A stretch of DNA of 64,000 bases from Halichondria panicea (Eukaryota > Porifera > Demospongiae > Suberitida > Halichondriidae): assembly GCF_963675165.1 (NCBI RefSeq), contig NC_087386.1:422931-486930 (forward strand), written 5' to 3'. Position numbers and translations under genes: made by a program. The notes below the pieces were generated by a model, which did not search any database, was not told the DNA's origin, and saw nothing but the letters and a program-made list of their open reading frames with translations. Every line of letters starts with the position of its first letter. The first letter of the stretch is position 1. This document shows positions 35,401-46,179 of this stretch, piece by piece.

Positions 35401-38140
35401 CTTGAATTCCGTGGATCCAATTTCAACGATAATATAATTTTCTGAAAGCTTAGAAACACACCTTTCAAATAGCATCATCAAAATTCTTATTTGAACGATA
35501 AAAGTATTTGCCAATTTGGCGATACCATGAATAATAGCCCATGGTCCAAGGCCGAAAAATGACAAATTATGGCCCCGACGAAATTTTGGATTGAAATACA
35601 TCATTTGAAAGGAAATTTTCTAAGCTTTCCGAAAATCACAAAATTTTGGATATTTGATCAACGGTACTAAAGTTGATGGCTGTTGAAATAACCCCCCCTC
35701 AATTTAATTATTCGTTTAATTAATGGTTCGGGGAGTCTTTCAACAGCCGTATTACTTCACTGAAAGCTTAGAGATACCTTTCAAATGGTATCATCATGTA
35801 ATGTTCATATTTGGGATATGAAAGAATTTGCCAATTTCGGCCCAATACCTAGTTCATGCTCCAAGGCCGAAAAATGTTTGAGATTTACGTTTAGCTCTAT
35901 TCTATCAAAACATACCTCTTGTTTGGCTATCCAGTTTTCTGCCTGGTCAGCGTCTCTCATGAATAACTGGAGCTCCATGCACTCGTGAAACTGAGCCTTC
36001 CTCTCATCCCACAGAGTCAGCAGAGACGTCTTGTCACTCGTCAATGATTCAAGCTGCAGGGACGGACACATCTCTCAGTACTTCACTCTCACATTATGAT
36101 ATTGATTACATGTATGCACGAACAAGAAATCTCACAATTAGTATTATGCCTTCTGTAATGTCTACCATATTAACTACTCTTTCTTCTGCTCTTAGTAAAC
36201 CAAACCTTTTCTTTGATTTCCTCTGAAGCAAAGTGCCCTGAGGATATGAGAGTTTGCCCAAACTGAGAGGTGGTTTTGAAGCTCCCTTCTTGAGCATCGA
36301 TCTCTTCCTTCCTCTCTCTGTGCCTCTGGAGTAGAGCCTCAGCACTGGCCACGTCCTTAGCCAGCTCATCAGCCACGATTAGAGCACTGGTGTCCTTCAC
36401 CCAGGAGATGAGCTCACTGTGTGTGTAGGGGGGTGGGCGGGCGTGTGTGTGTGTGTGTGTGGGCGTGTGTGGGTGCGGGAGTTGGTACTTGTTCAATGTA
36501 ATACGTTGATAGACAGCTTACCGACAATCTCCAAGAAACTTCTGGAACTGGAGAGCATCTTCTAGCCTGTTGCCACGTTTGGAAGCCTGCATGTGAGCAT
36601 TAATATGAACCATACATCATTGCACAAACTGTGTACTATACATAATTATACTGGGAAACCAACGCTGCAACATCTCAACAACCACTTACATGTGACTATT
36701 AAAACTGTATCAATACAGTAACATGTGCACACACCTTCCTCTTGATGCCCTCCCATAGTCCCACTATCTCAGCTTGTTTGGCTGCAATCTCATCAGCATT
36801 GTCCGGGTGTTTTGATTGAAGCTCCCGGACCTCTTCCCCGAGTACTTTGACCTTGTCTTCTAGAGCAGCGAGGTCTCTCTCTAGTCCCTCGTGCTTCCTC
36901 TGTAGAGCCTGTACACTGGCTAGGTCACGCCCATAGTCATCAGAGAGGAGGGCAGTGTCCTTCTCATTCATCCAACTCTTAGTCTCGTTAGCATCTCTAT
37001 AAAATTAAGTGAGATTAAAGGTCAGAGGGCATTCACAATACAATATACTTACCGGTTGTATTTCTGTATCTCAAAAGCACCAGCTAGCTTTTCCTCTCTG
37101 TACTTTGCCAGGGTTCGAAGGTCAGACCACCCCTCATTAACGGACTCTTGTCTGCTCCGGATGAGCTCAGCGTCTGGGTGATGCTCAGTCAGCAGTTTAT
37201 CTGCCATCTGGTTCACTTGTGCTATGCTAGACTCGTTTGCTTGAACATCTTTCATGAAGTCAGCAAAGTTCTTTTGCAGCATCTCGACATGTTCCAAGTC
37301 CTTGCCCACTTCATCTGAGCTGGCCACAGCTTCTCTATCGGATATCCAAGTGGCCACTTCGTCAGCTTTCTGTACAAAATGTTCTCGCTTCAGTGCATCT
37401 TGCAAGTTTTGTCGTTTGCCCGTGGATGTGTCAATGAGCTTCTGCCATAACCGCGAGAGGTTGTCCAACTGGGCCTACAAGAAATGATAACAAAAATAAG
37501 TAGATTCACTTCCCTGAATGCATCCACCTTCTAATGAATATAGTACATGGGATGCCATACTACAAGAGAGAATAACACATGTAAACGTTCATAAACAGCA
37601 ACAAAATGTTAGGACATTTACACGCGAATATTATTTTAATAAACTGCTCACCCGTATCTGAGCTGATGCGAAGTGTTGTCGATCGATCATGCCCTTCCCA
37701 GTGCTCTTGAGTGTGTGAATGGCGTTGCTATGTGCTGCCAGCTCTGCCTCAAACGTCTGATGCTTTTGAATCTTACCCTGGAGATAAAAACACATCAACA
37801 GTGGTGAAGTCACTACTAGGAAACACAGTGACCCAGCTAGCTAGGCTGACTGCAGTCCTGCCACGCCCCCTTATTTCGATTGTTTGCGTACCTGCAAATT
37901 TGTGCGATCCTTGTATGAGTCATTGGATACAACATGTATTTTCTCGTTTATCCATGCCTCCAGCTCGCTTGCATCACGCTTGAACTGCTGAAACTTCTTT
38001 GCAGCTTCTAGCTTGTCCCTGCGTTGGCGAGCAGCGTCCTTGAAGCCTTGGTACTTTGTCAGCACCTGATCTCTCCTATAGCGCACATCCTCCGGGTTCT
38101 TGAGCTTCTGTGGAGGAGCTTTAAGCGCCTTGTCTGCCAT
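21385..38140 (-). CDS. SPTAN1: Alpha-spectrin (non-erythroid type), 41 exons
   Basis: Alpha-spectrin pairs with beta-spectrin under the plasma membrane. The start is ATG at 38138-38140 ([20 protein letters not shown]) and the stop is at 21385-21387. Forty-one exons with GT-AG borders and consistent phases give 2440 aa, close to the ~2,470 of human SPTAN1. Contents in order: partial N-terminal repeat, then ~20 three-helix spectrin repeats. The SH3 domain is in exons 32033-32176 and 31315-31830 ([40 protein letters not shown]). The C-terminus has EF hands ([20 protein letters not shown] at 21972-22118; [20 protein letters not shown] at 21683-21833) and the end block [17 protein letters not shown]. 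Large introns hold fold-back repeats and, between 24945 and 24226, a peptide gene on the other strand. The gene begins 203 bp after the PPIL4 stop. Identity is certain from motif order. Confidence 0.97.
22585..23235. repeat. Fold-back repeat family F, two tandem copies (spectrin intron)
   Basis: Copies at about 22590-22890 and 22928-23235 each run: GCCATAACTTGAATTCCGTG, CTTTCAAATGGCATCATCA, a core with ATTATATAGCCCATGGTCCA and CGAAAAATGACAAATTA, then CTAAGCTTTCCGAAAAT and GATCAACGGTACT ... TAGCTGTTGAAA. A C-run (CCCCCCCCCC) joins the copies. Confidence 0.85.
23413..23489. repeat. (TG)n microsatellite in spectrin intron
   Basis: About 75 bp of pure TG directly downstream (gene sense) of the exon 23500-23649 donor. 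Confidence 0.95.
24462..24469 (+). promoter_or_regulatory. TATA box of the nested peptide gene
   Basis: TATAAAAG lies 89 bp upstream of ATG 24558, within GGGAGCTGACTATAAAAGCA. The same block, inverted, stands at the same distance in front of all six cluster genes. Conservation across copies supports it as the core promoter. Confidence 0.8.
24558..24815 (+). CDS. Secreted amidated-peptide precursor, copy 7, nested in an alpha-spectrin intron (85 aa)
   Basis: The signal peptide is identical to those of the six - strand copies. The pro-region is changed and lengthened ([20 protein letters not shown], then [19 protein letters not shown]). After [15 protein letters not shown] the helix-forming WFR...AHHLL stretch is gone, replaced by WGPFGRK, still with the Gly-Arg-Lys amidation end. 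The predicted product is therefore a short amide rather than a helix. It lies in the spectrin intron between exons 24945-25061 and 24111-24226, on the opposite strand. Its 5' flank (from about 24293) is the mirror image of the flanks in the cluster. It may be the founder or a diverged sister of the array. Function unknown. Confidence 0.88.
   Translation: MNKSLFAVLLVCAFAGLAYADSPSSAGPPSAGYLNNNEVDEAQKVIQLVKALQSLQEMEEANVQQQQGGGRRNTAKSQWGPFGRK
25031..25330. repeat. ~79-bp tandem repeat carrying a spectrin splice acceptor and exon start (about 4 copies)
   Basis: The unit holds CTGTATAGATACAGGTCTTC + AAGCTAGAGGTGGGTATAGG + TGCATATACAGGGAAGCAGT. In gene sense, CTAG followed by CTTGAAGACCTGTATCTAC is the acceptor and first codons of spectrin exon 24945-25061. 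The true acceptor is at 25061-25063; the other copies at ~25130, ~25205 and ~25275 are decoys further upstream in the intron. Confidence 0.85.
33340..33560. repeat. Possible diverged family F fragment in a spectrin intron
   Basis: GATGGGCCTTGGTAGAAAAT, GGGCCTTTCAAAGAGCTACT and ATCGGCCATCAAAGATACAC loosely follow the order of the fold-back family (core, CTTTCAAA block, end block). The match is weak. Confidence 0.35.
35036..35870. repeat. Fold-back repeat family F, about 2.5 tandem copies (spectrin intron)
   Basis: Copies lie at about 35040-35350 and 35385-35690, with a partial copy at 35730-35870. Each has the CGTGGATCCAATTTCAACGA-type left arm (35400s), the GCCCATGGTCCAAGGCCGAA core and the GATCAACGGTACTAAAGTT right arm, joined by C-runs. 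Confidence 0.85.
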
Positions 38141-38343
38141 TATTAGAGGCCGGAGAGAGCTTGAAATAGCTTGGAAACTTCTCTTTGCAGCAGGCAGCCA
38201 CGCCCCCAAAACTGCAAACAGTATCCATGTGGTCTGGTGATGAGGACATAAGCCGTTTTTTCTCTATTTTAACGCTAGGTAGAACACTAACTGTTAATGT
38301 GCAAGGATTTGCATACAATAATTGAAGAGCAATATTTGTAATG

Positions 38344-39795
38344 CTAACGCTTGGATCTATAATGCCTATCTCTAGATCTGCTTCTAGAGCGTCTGTGTTT
38401 GTGTTGGGAATGTTTACTCGATCTATCTCGACTTCTTGAACGAGATCGATGCCTCCTAGAAGACTTCTCCTCTCTTCCTCTCTGATGACGGTGGCCCCTC
38501 TCAGAGCGATGGCTTCGATCTTCTTTTCCTTTATCTCTTCTCTTTTCCCCACCCTCACTTTCATCATCAACCACCATCTTATATTTTTCGCCGCTTGGTT
38601 TCTCCCTCTTTGTTGCGACCAGTCCATCGTTTGGTGTGGTACAATCAGGCTCTTCCATTTGCGACATTTTTCGCTTGTGAAGTCCCTTCACTTTAGCCAA
38701 TGACTGACTGAAGTCGACATGAATTCGGCGATCATCGATAAGTACATTATCCATCTTAAAATACGCTTTCTCGCAATCGTCTTCATTCTCAAACTCAATA
38801 AAAGCGTATTGAAGGGAATCTCCTGATTTCTGATCGCAGATCACTTCACAACTGATAATGGCTCCAAAACGTGAGAAAATGATTTCCAAATCTTCCGAAG
38901 TGGTAACTGGATTGAGCTTGCACACAAAGAGGACATTCTCCGGTGGCTTTGCATCAGCATCGGGAATGTCTCCCACCATTTCCAGGATTTGAGCGTTTGC
39001 CTTTGACTCTCTGTCGGTGATCAGCTGTTTGATTTGATCCTCTGATAATCCTTTATAGTCATCGATGTCTTCCTCAGCTCCGATACGGTTGCTATCGGCG
39101 ATAACCATCGGTGGACTTGGTGAACGTTCGGGAAGCTTAAAACCTGAATAAACGGATAAATAATCAGAGCAATAATTATGTACGTACTAACAACAAAATA
39201 ATGTTATAAACACACGGCTACCTGTATGCTCAAAATCAACACATCACAGAGCAGTTACATTCCTCTCTCGTATAACATACTCACCTTCAGGGTCATCAAA
39301 TGGATCTTCTAGAACGACGGTATGGTAGATCCTGATGTCCTGGTATGGTCGTCCGTCCTGATCACAGTACGCCTCGTTGATCTTCATCAACACATCCTCT
39401 CCCTCGGCCACCTCTCCAAACACAGTGTGCACACTATCAAGATAGTCCACACTCTCCCCAAGTGTCAGAAGGAACTGAGATCCGTGGGTCCCACTGCCGT
39501 TGTTCACCATCGATAGTGTACCCATCTTCAAGTGTTTTAGACGAGGAATGGCCTCCATTTCAAAGTAGCGATACTGCTCTCCCTTGAGAACTCCCCACAC
39601 GCTCTCTCCACCTGCACCAGTTCCAGTGGGGTCTCCAGCTTGGGCCAAGAAGCTCCTCTGTACCGTGTGAAAGAGCGAATAGTTGTAGTACTTGAGTTTG
39701 CATAGCTTGAGGAAGTTTATGGAGCACTTGGGACGTTCCTCTGTATAGAGATCTACCACAATGTCACCAAGGGAGGTCTCTATCAAAACAGCCAT
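38344..39795 (-). CDS. PPIL4: Peptidyl-prolyl isomerase-like 4 (cyclophilin + RRM), 2 exons
   Basis: A nuclear cyclophilin associated with RNA processing. Exons 39285-39795 and 38344-39143 join in phase (GAAG|GTTTTAAG) to give 436 aa. Residues 1-~165 are a cyclophilin domain starting [20 protein letters not shown], with [12 protein letters not shown] and [19 protein letters not shown] short linker contains [13 protein letters not shown]. An RRM follows at about residues 240-318, including [20 protein letters not shown] and [20 protein letters not shown]. The C-terminus is Arg/Ser rich ([15 protein letters not shown]). The order is exactly that of human PPIL4 (492 aa), with a shorter tail. Its stop lies 203 bp before the spectrin ATG on the same strand, so the two are packed tightly. 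Confidence 0.96.
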
Positions 39796-40067
39796 CTTTA
39801 TTGCGTTGTTTTCTAATTAAAGCCCATTTTAAAAGTTCAAGGGTCAAGTTAGCCTCGACTTCAGACCTTTGTATTGCGGCTTGAGTAGCAGGATAATTTT
39901 ACTGCGCATGCGTGATTGTTATTGATAGTGATAGGTACACGTGTACTGTTAGCATTAGTAACCACAACATCAGATAACATTGATTAACCATGAATTGGGT
40001 CATTAAACACATGTATGCAGGTACGTATAATAAAACAATTCCTAAGAGTTCACTAAAGTCCGTACGA

Positions 40068-41342
<1,275 letters not shown>

Positions 41343-41645
41343 TTATAATGATTTTATAAACAAGACTATCTAAAACTTAGCTAGTAGCTAGTAGCTAGCT
41401 GCACACGTATCAAATCAATGCTTACCTCTTCTCAGTTTCTCAGTGGGATATAAAGGGACAACTGAATGGCAGCTGAATTAGTATTCACCTTCAATATTCA
41501 CAACTGACAAGAATGCTTTTTGTTCACATTCATTGACAATGGGAGGGGAATGGGGAGTAGCTTGTTACAGTAATTATCTAGTCTGGATCTGGGGATGCCA
41601 TTTGTTTTTATGATTACATCCTGAAGCAAGCACAAGGCTAGCTGC

Positions 41646-42785
41646 TTGCCATACAGATCCCAAACATCAGCTCGCTGTACGTGCAAGGCTCTCCAGAAAC
41701 AACCAGCTATGGCCGTGCGCCATCGAACTACAAAGTTGCAGAAGTTGGAAGCACCATCAGCACAGATCATTGAGCACACACGCCCTTCTACACAACCACC
41801 CCCAAAACCCACACAGAGACTGGGCTGCTGTGGCCGCTTCATCATCACACTACTTGCTCTATACGTCATCTCGATGGTTGGACTTCGCTCCTGTAACTGG
41901 TTGCAGCAAGCCGTCACGTACGTACATCACGTACGACAACCATTTTTCCGAAACCTTTCCGATCTTGCTTCGTTTGGTATGAACGGTACAATTGAGTTTG
42001 AGCTTTTTCACGAGGACGGCTGTGGAATCGAAGTTTGGCATGTTCTACCGAATTTTTATCACGGCAACATTAATTCTGAATCACACAAGGATGACTTTAT
42101 TAAAGCATTGTCAGATAGCGCTCCGATACTACTCTACCTTCACGGAAACACTGGAACGAGAGCTATTTCACATCGTCTGGAAGTATACAAGTTCTTTACT
42201 CAGAAAGGGTACCACGTGCTAACATTTGATTATCGAGGCTTTGCCAACTCCCAATGCTACCCCAGCGAGAGAGGAATGATGGAAGACGCACAACTACTGT
42301 GGAATTGGATCAAAAATAAAGCACCAAACTCGAAGGTCTACATCTGGGGTCACTCGCTAGGATCTGCAGCCGCCACCTATCTCACTAAAGAGCTCTGTGG
42401 ACTGGGTAGTCTACCTAATGGGCTGATTCTCGATGCTCCCTTCACTGACATCGCCGACGCTGGTGCGAATCATCCTTTTTCACTGCCGTTTTGGCCCATA
42501 ATGCCAATATTCAAACACTTCATTCTGGACGCTTTCACAGAGAAATTCAACTCTATTGAGCGAGTTAAACACATCACCGTGCCGATGCTCATACTTCACG
42601 GCCAAAGAGATGGTCTTATTCCGTTTTATATTGGAGAAAAGTTTCACAGGATGGCTTTGGAGTACAAGAAAGATCACCCTGAAATGGGGGAGGTGGAGTT
42701 TGTGGATTGTGGTGAAGCTGGCCACAAGACCAACCATTTATCGCCAGCTGCCCAAGAGGCACTGGACAGATTTATTACAGTGTAA
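41646..42785 (+). CDS. ABHD12: ABHD12-like lysophospholipid/monoacylglycerol lipase, intronless
   Basis: An alpha/beta hydrolase; in mammals ABHD12 hydrolyses lysophosphatidylserine and monoacylglycerol at the ER lumenal side. One open frame of 379 codons. A basic N-terminus is followed by one membrane span at residues ~64-83 (FIITLLALYVISMVGL). The hydrolase core has LLYLHGNTGTR (oxyanion hole), HVLTFDYRGFANS, the nucleophile elbow WGHSLGSAAA (Ser237), LHGQRDGLIPF (Asp322) and EAGHKTNHLS (His360), so the triad is complete. I use the first ATG. The second (41709, MAVRHRTTK) is equally possible and keeps all domains. Vertebrate ABHD12 genes have many introns, so the lack of introns here is notable. 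ABHD12B is an alternative name for the same subfamily. Confidence 0.9.
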   Translation: MPYRSQTSARCTCKALQKQPAMAVRHRTTKLQKLEAPSAQIIEHTRPSTQPPPKPTQRLGCCGRFIITLLALYVISMVGLRSCNWLQQAVTYVHHVRQPFFRNLSDLASFGMNGTIEFELFHEDGCGIEVWHVLPNFYHGNINSESHKDDFIKALSDSAPILLYLHGNTGTRAISHRLEVYKFFTQKGYHVLTFDYRGFANSQCYPSERGMMEDAQLLWNWIKNKAPNSKVYIWGHSLGSAAATYLTKELCGLGSLPNGLILDAPFTDIADAGANHPFSLPFWPIMPIFKHFILDAFTEKFNSIERVKHITVPMLILHGQRDGLIPFYIGEKFHRMALEYKKDHPEMGEVEFVDCGEAGHKTNHLSPAAQEALDRFITV

Positions 42786-43059
42786 ACATTGTAGCTTTTG
42801 TGTATACACCTGTTTCCACCATGCCAGAACTATCAATTAAACTATGTAATTAGATTATTTTTGTCAGTCGAATAAAGGTATAAAAAATTAATTAATGTTG
42901 GGGAAAATTTTATCGGCCAAAATTACTTTTTCAGCGTCCTGCACGTACTTCCAGGACTTCTGAAACTGGGGGGGGGGGGGTAGAGCATGACATCATACGC
43001 CTACCAATATTAATGAATCACACAAGTGCGTGGCATCTATGGTAGCATGAAGTTTACAA
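42786..43059. other. 3' flank of ABHD12-like gene
   Basis: A possible poly(A) signal AATAAA lies at about 42870, ~85 bp after the stop. A run of G (42968-42980) follows. No gene is seen. Confidence 0.5.
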
Positions 43060-44075
43060 GTAGAAAAAGTACTACACGACAATTGTCGGGGCCTTGGACC
43101 ACACTCAAATAAGAACGTTAGTGACACCACTTGAAAGATGTCTTTCTACGTTTTCAGAAAATCATATTATCGATTCACGGAATTCAAGTTATGGGCAGCT
43201 GAAATAGAATAATTAAATGGAGGGGGGGGGGGGGGGGGGAGTTGCAGTTAATTTCAACAGCTATTAACTTTAGTACCGTTGATCGAATCTCCAAAATTTT
43301 GTGATTTTCGGAAAGCTTAGAAATTTCCTTTCAAATGATGTATTTCAATCCAAAATTTCGTCGGGGCCATAATTTGTCATTTTTCGGCCTTGGACTATTC
43401 ATGGTATCGCCAAATTGGCAAATACTTTTATCATTTAAATAAGAATTTTGATGATGCTATTTGAAAGGTGTGTTTCTAAGCTTTCAGAAAATTATATTAT
43501 CGTTGAAATTGGATCCACGGAATTCAAGTTATGGCAGCTGAAAAGAATAATTAAATTGAAGGGGGGGAGTTGCAGTTAATTTCAACAGCTATTAACTTTA
43601 GTACCGTTGATCGAATCTTCAAAATTTTGTGATTTTCGGAAAGCTTAGAAAATTTCCTTTCAAATGATGTATTTCAATCCAAAATTTCGTCGGGGCCATA
43701 ATTTGTCATTTTTCGGCCTTGGACCATGGGCTATTATTCATGGTATCGCCTAATTGGCAAATATTTTTATTGCTCAAATAAGAATTTTGATGACACCATT
43801 TGAAAGGTGTTAATCTAAGCTTTCAGAAAATTATATTATCATTGAAATTGGATCCACGGAATTCACAACACCAAACTATTAATTAAACAGTTGCAGTTTA
43901 CTTTTTAAGTATACTGTTGATCCAAAGTCCAACATTAATTATTTTTATGATTTTCTGAAAGCTTAAAAAATTACTTTTCAATTGATGTGTTTCAATCCAA
44001 AATTTCGTTAGGGCCATAATTTTGCCATTTTTTGGCCTTCATTATAATTATGGCCAAAATTGGACATTTATATGA
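43060..44075. repeat. Fold-back repeat family F array, opposite orientation, about 3 copies
   Basis: The order here is the reverse complement of the spectrin-intron copies. TTTCAACAGCTATTAACTTT, AGTACCGTTGATCGAATC, AAAGCTTAGAAA, CGTCGGGGCCATAATTTGTC and ATGGTATCGCC come first. ATCGTTGAAATTGGATCCAC and GGAATTCAAGTTATGGCAGC close each unit. Copies lie near 43060-43215 (partial), 43245-43545, 43565-43865, with a diverged remnant to 44075. Joints are G-runs, the complement of the C-runs elsewhere. Confidence 0.85.
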
Positions 44076-45470
44076 ACATTGAAGAATCAGCTTTCAATGT
44101 TGCTCTTTAATTCAACCCCACCTCCAGTTTAGGACTCTTTCAGTTGCCCCAAGGATTTTTTGTGCCAGCTTAGAAATTCAAGGGTCACCGTCATTAATTA
44201 TGCACGCTTGCATGTGCAATGTAGACTATGTTGGCAGATGAAAGATTTTTACTAACTGCAATAGGCAGTCAGTCAAACAGCTCTTGAAACAGCCAATTCC
44301 AGCCAACTGGTCTGAATATTTAATACAAGCACATGTGTAGACACTTGTAATTGCTGTACAAGTACTTGTAGTTTACTCACAACATCAATTAACTCTCATA
44401 TCTGCACACCTGCAGGTCAGATGTAGACTTTTTAAACACCTATAGCCATCATAACCCTATAGGAGCAAAGCACCACAACCTTACATGTATATCATGACTG
44501 CTGTATAGGTCTAGCTCTCAACAAGAACTTGGAGTATACAACCCTAATACTGGACAGGTATGTTGACTATACCAAATTCCAAGCCCCTGAACCTTCATAA
44601 AACATGCAGGACACAGTCTATAGGCCCCATATCTAAGCAAGTTGTTGTTGTAATAATTATAGTCTCTGGGCATATATAATTATGTCACTACACTTGGCTC
44701 AAGAGATTGCATGGTAGCTAGGTACACAATAATAATAATATTATTGAGCAATCAAGGCAAGTTTTGCTAACTGTCAGTCAAACATAGCTTTTTGACAGCA
44801 GCCCATGCCACATACCGTAATTTAGCTCCGTATATGCTCTCAAGTTAAATCTAGCCATAGATTGTCTAGCTAGCTAGCTATGGCAGGTTTAAGTTGTTCA
44901 GATCAACGTATACATTGTCTTGCTTCACAAGAACTAATTGGTGGCCTAGCTAGAAACAACTCGGCTGGGACCGAGGCTACCCACTGGTCTGAATATTTAA
45001 TACATTACTGAATATTTAATACAAGTACATGTAGCTAACCCTATTTACAGGATCTATGACTGCTAGCTATAGCTGTCCGATGCATAATTATAGCTTCAAC
45101 AGAACTTGGAGTTTATATAATTATAATACAACCCCATAAAGTTGACTAGCTACCAATCACTACATCCGTATCTGCACACAAGCACTTGACTCAAGAGGTT
45201 AGTATTACAATATCAATAACTTGTAGGCACTTAATTCAAAGTTAAATTAGTCCTAACCTTCAACCTACTTGAAAAGCACTGTAGTATAGAGAGCTATTCC
45301 TTTCTTTGCAGAGCACAGTTATCCAGCTGCATGCACATACATGTTTGACCCATCTTGGAAAGACAATCACCTTAAATGTGAACTCTGAAAACTATATTAT
45401 AGATCTTGGACATTCTTATTATGCTTTATTTTAAACAAGACCAGCAGAGCACCCGCTAAAGTTAATTATA
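44076..45470. other. Intergenic, nothing recognised
   Basis: AT-rich sequence without an open frame of coding character on either strand. It has scattered short repeats (TCTGAATATTTAATACA at 44310 and 44990; AAGTACATGTAGCTAACC-like segments) and no RNA gene that I can recognise. Confidence 0.5.
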
Positions 45471-45731
45471 CAGTGGCGTAGGCAGAGGGGGGGCTGAGGG
45501 GCTAGAGCCCCCCCCTTTTGTGCTTTATCAACACTTGAATTACCGCGATCTGTCCATGTATTCTGCATGCATAGTTACTAGAATGATGTCATTGAATGGA
45601 AATGTGGGCAGGGCCATCTAATGCATGCTGACTGCTGAGGAAAAGTGATGACCTTTTTTTTAGGTGTTACGCTCTGGCCCTGCTCAAATAATTTGAGCCC
45701 TGCCCTTCCCAAAATCCTGGCTACGCCACTG
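45471..45731. mobile_element. Small non-autonomous DNA transposon (MITE) with GGCGTAG terminal repeats
   Basis: The ends are inverted repeats: CAGTGGCGTAGGCAG at 45471 and CTGGCTACGCCACTG ending at 45731. The flanking TTATA at 45466-45470 and 45732-45736 may be a 5-bp target duplication. The interior (261 bp in all) is non-coding and holds inverted GAGCCC/GGGCTC segments. CAGNGGCGTAGC ends are widespread in animal MITEs, often ascribed to hAT-like families; that assignment is inference. Confidence 0.8.
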
Positions 45732-45927
45732 TTATAGACTCCCTACTCTGTATTACCCTCAGTACCGTATTGTTGTCATGGTGAGCATGGCCATTTGGCC
45801 GATCGTTACTTGGTGATCCTCAAGCTCTACTGTCCAAATCTGCAGGGGATATCATGAATAGCAGATTTCAGCAAGTACACAAGGGCACCCCACCTGGATT
45901 TCCAGCTTTTCTTCCTGAGTTGGCATT

Positions 45928-46055
45928 CCATTGATTCTCTGATTGGATGGAAACATACATTCCATTGACGTAATTGATTCTCTGATTGGATGGAAACATA
46001 CATCCGGTGCACTGCACGGGCGGGAACACACATCCGCGTGGGCGGGAGGTATAAA
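45928..46055 (+). promoter_or_regulatory. Promoter of the unrecognised gene: CCAAT, CRE-like, GC boxes and TATA
   Basis: Two copies of TTGATTCTCTGATTGGATGG (inverted CCAAT at ~45941 and ~45984) flank a CRE-like TGACGTAA (~45966). They are followed by two GGGCGGGA boxes and TATAAA at 46050-46055, 125 bp upstream of the ATG. The spacing of TATA to a TTTCAGTCAGT initiator-like motif (~46073) fits RNA polymerase II. Activity is inferred from motifs only. Confidence 0.65.
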
Positions 46056-46179
46056 GCTCGATGCATGCACCATTTCAGTCAGTCGGGGAATATCAAGCGG
46101 AGAAGAGGAAGGAAGACTTATCAACTAACTATCAACTAACTAACAACTATCACTCACTACTATCAACTACCACTGCACT

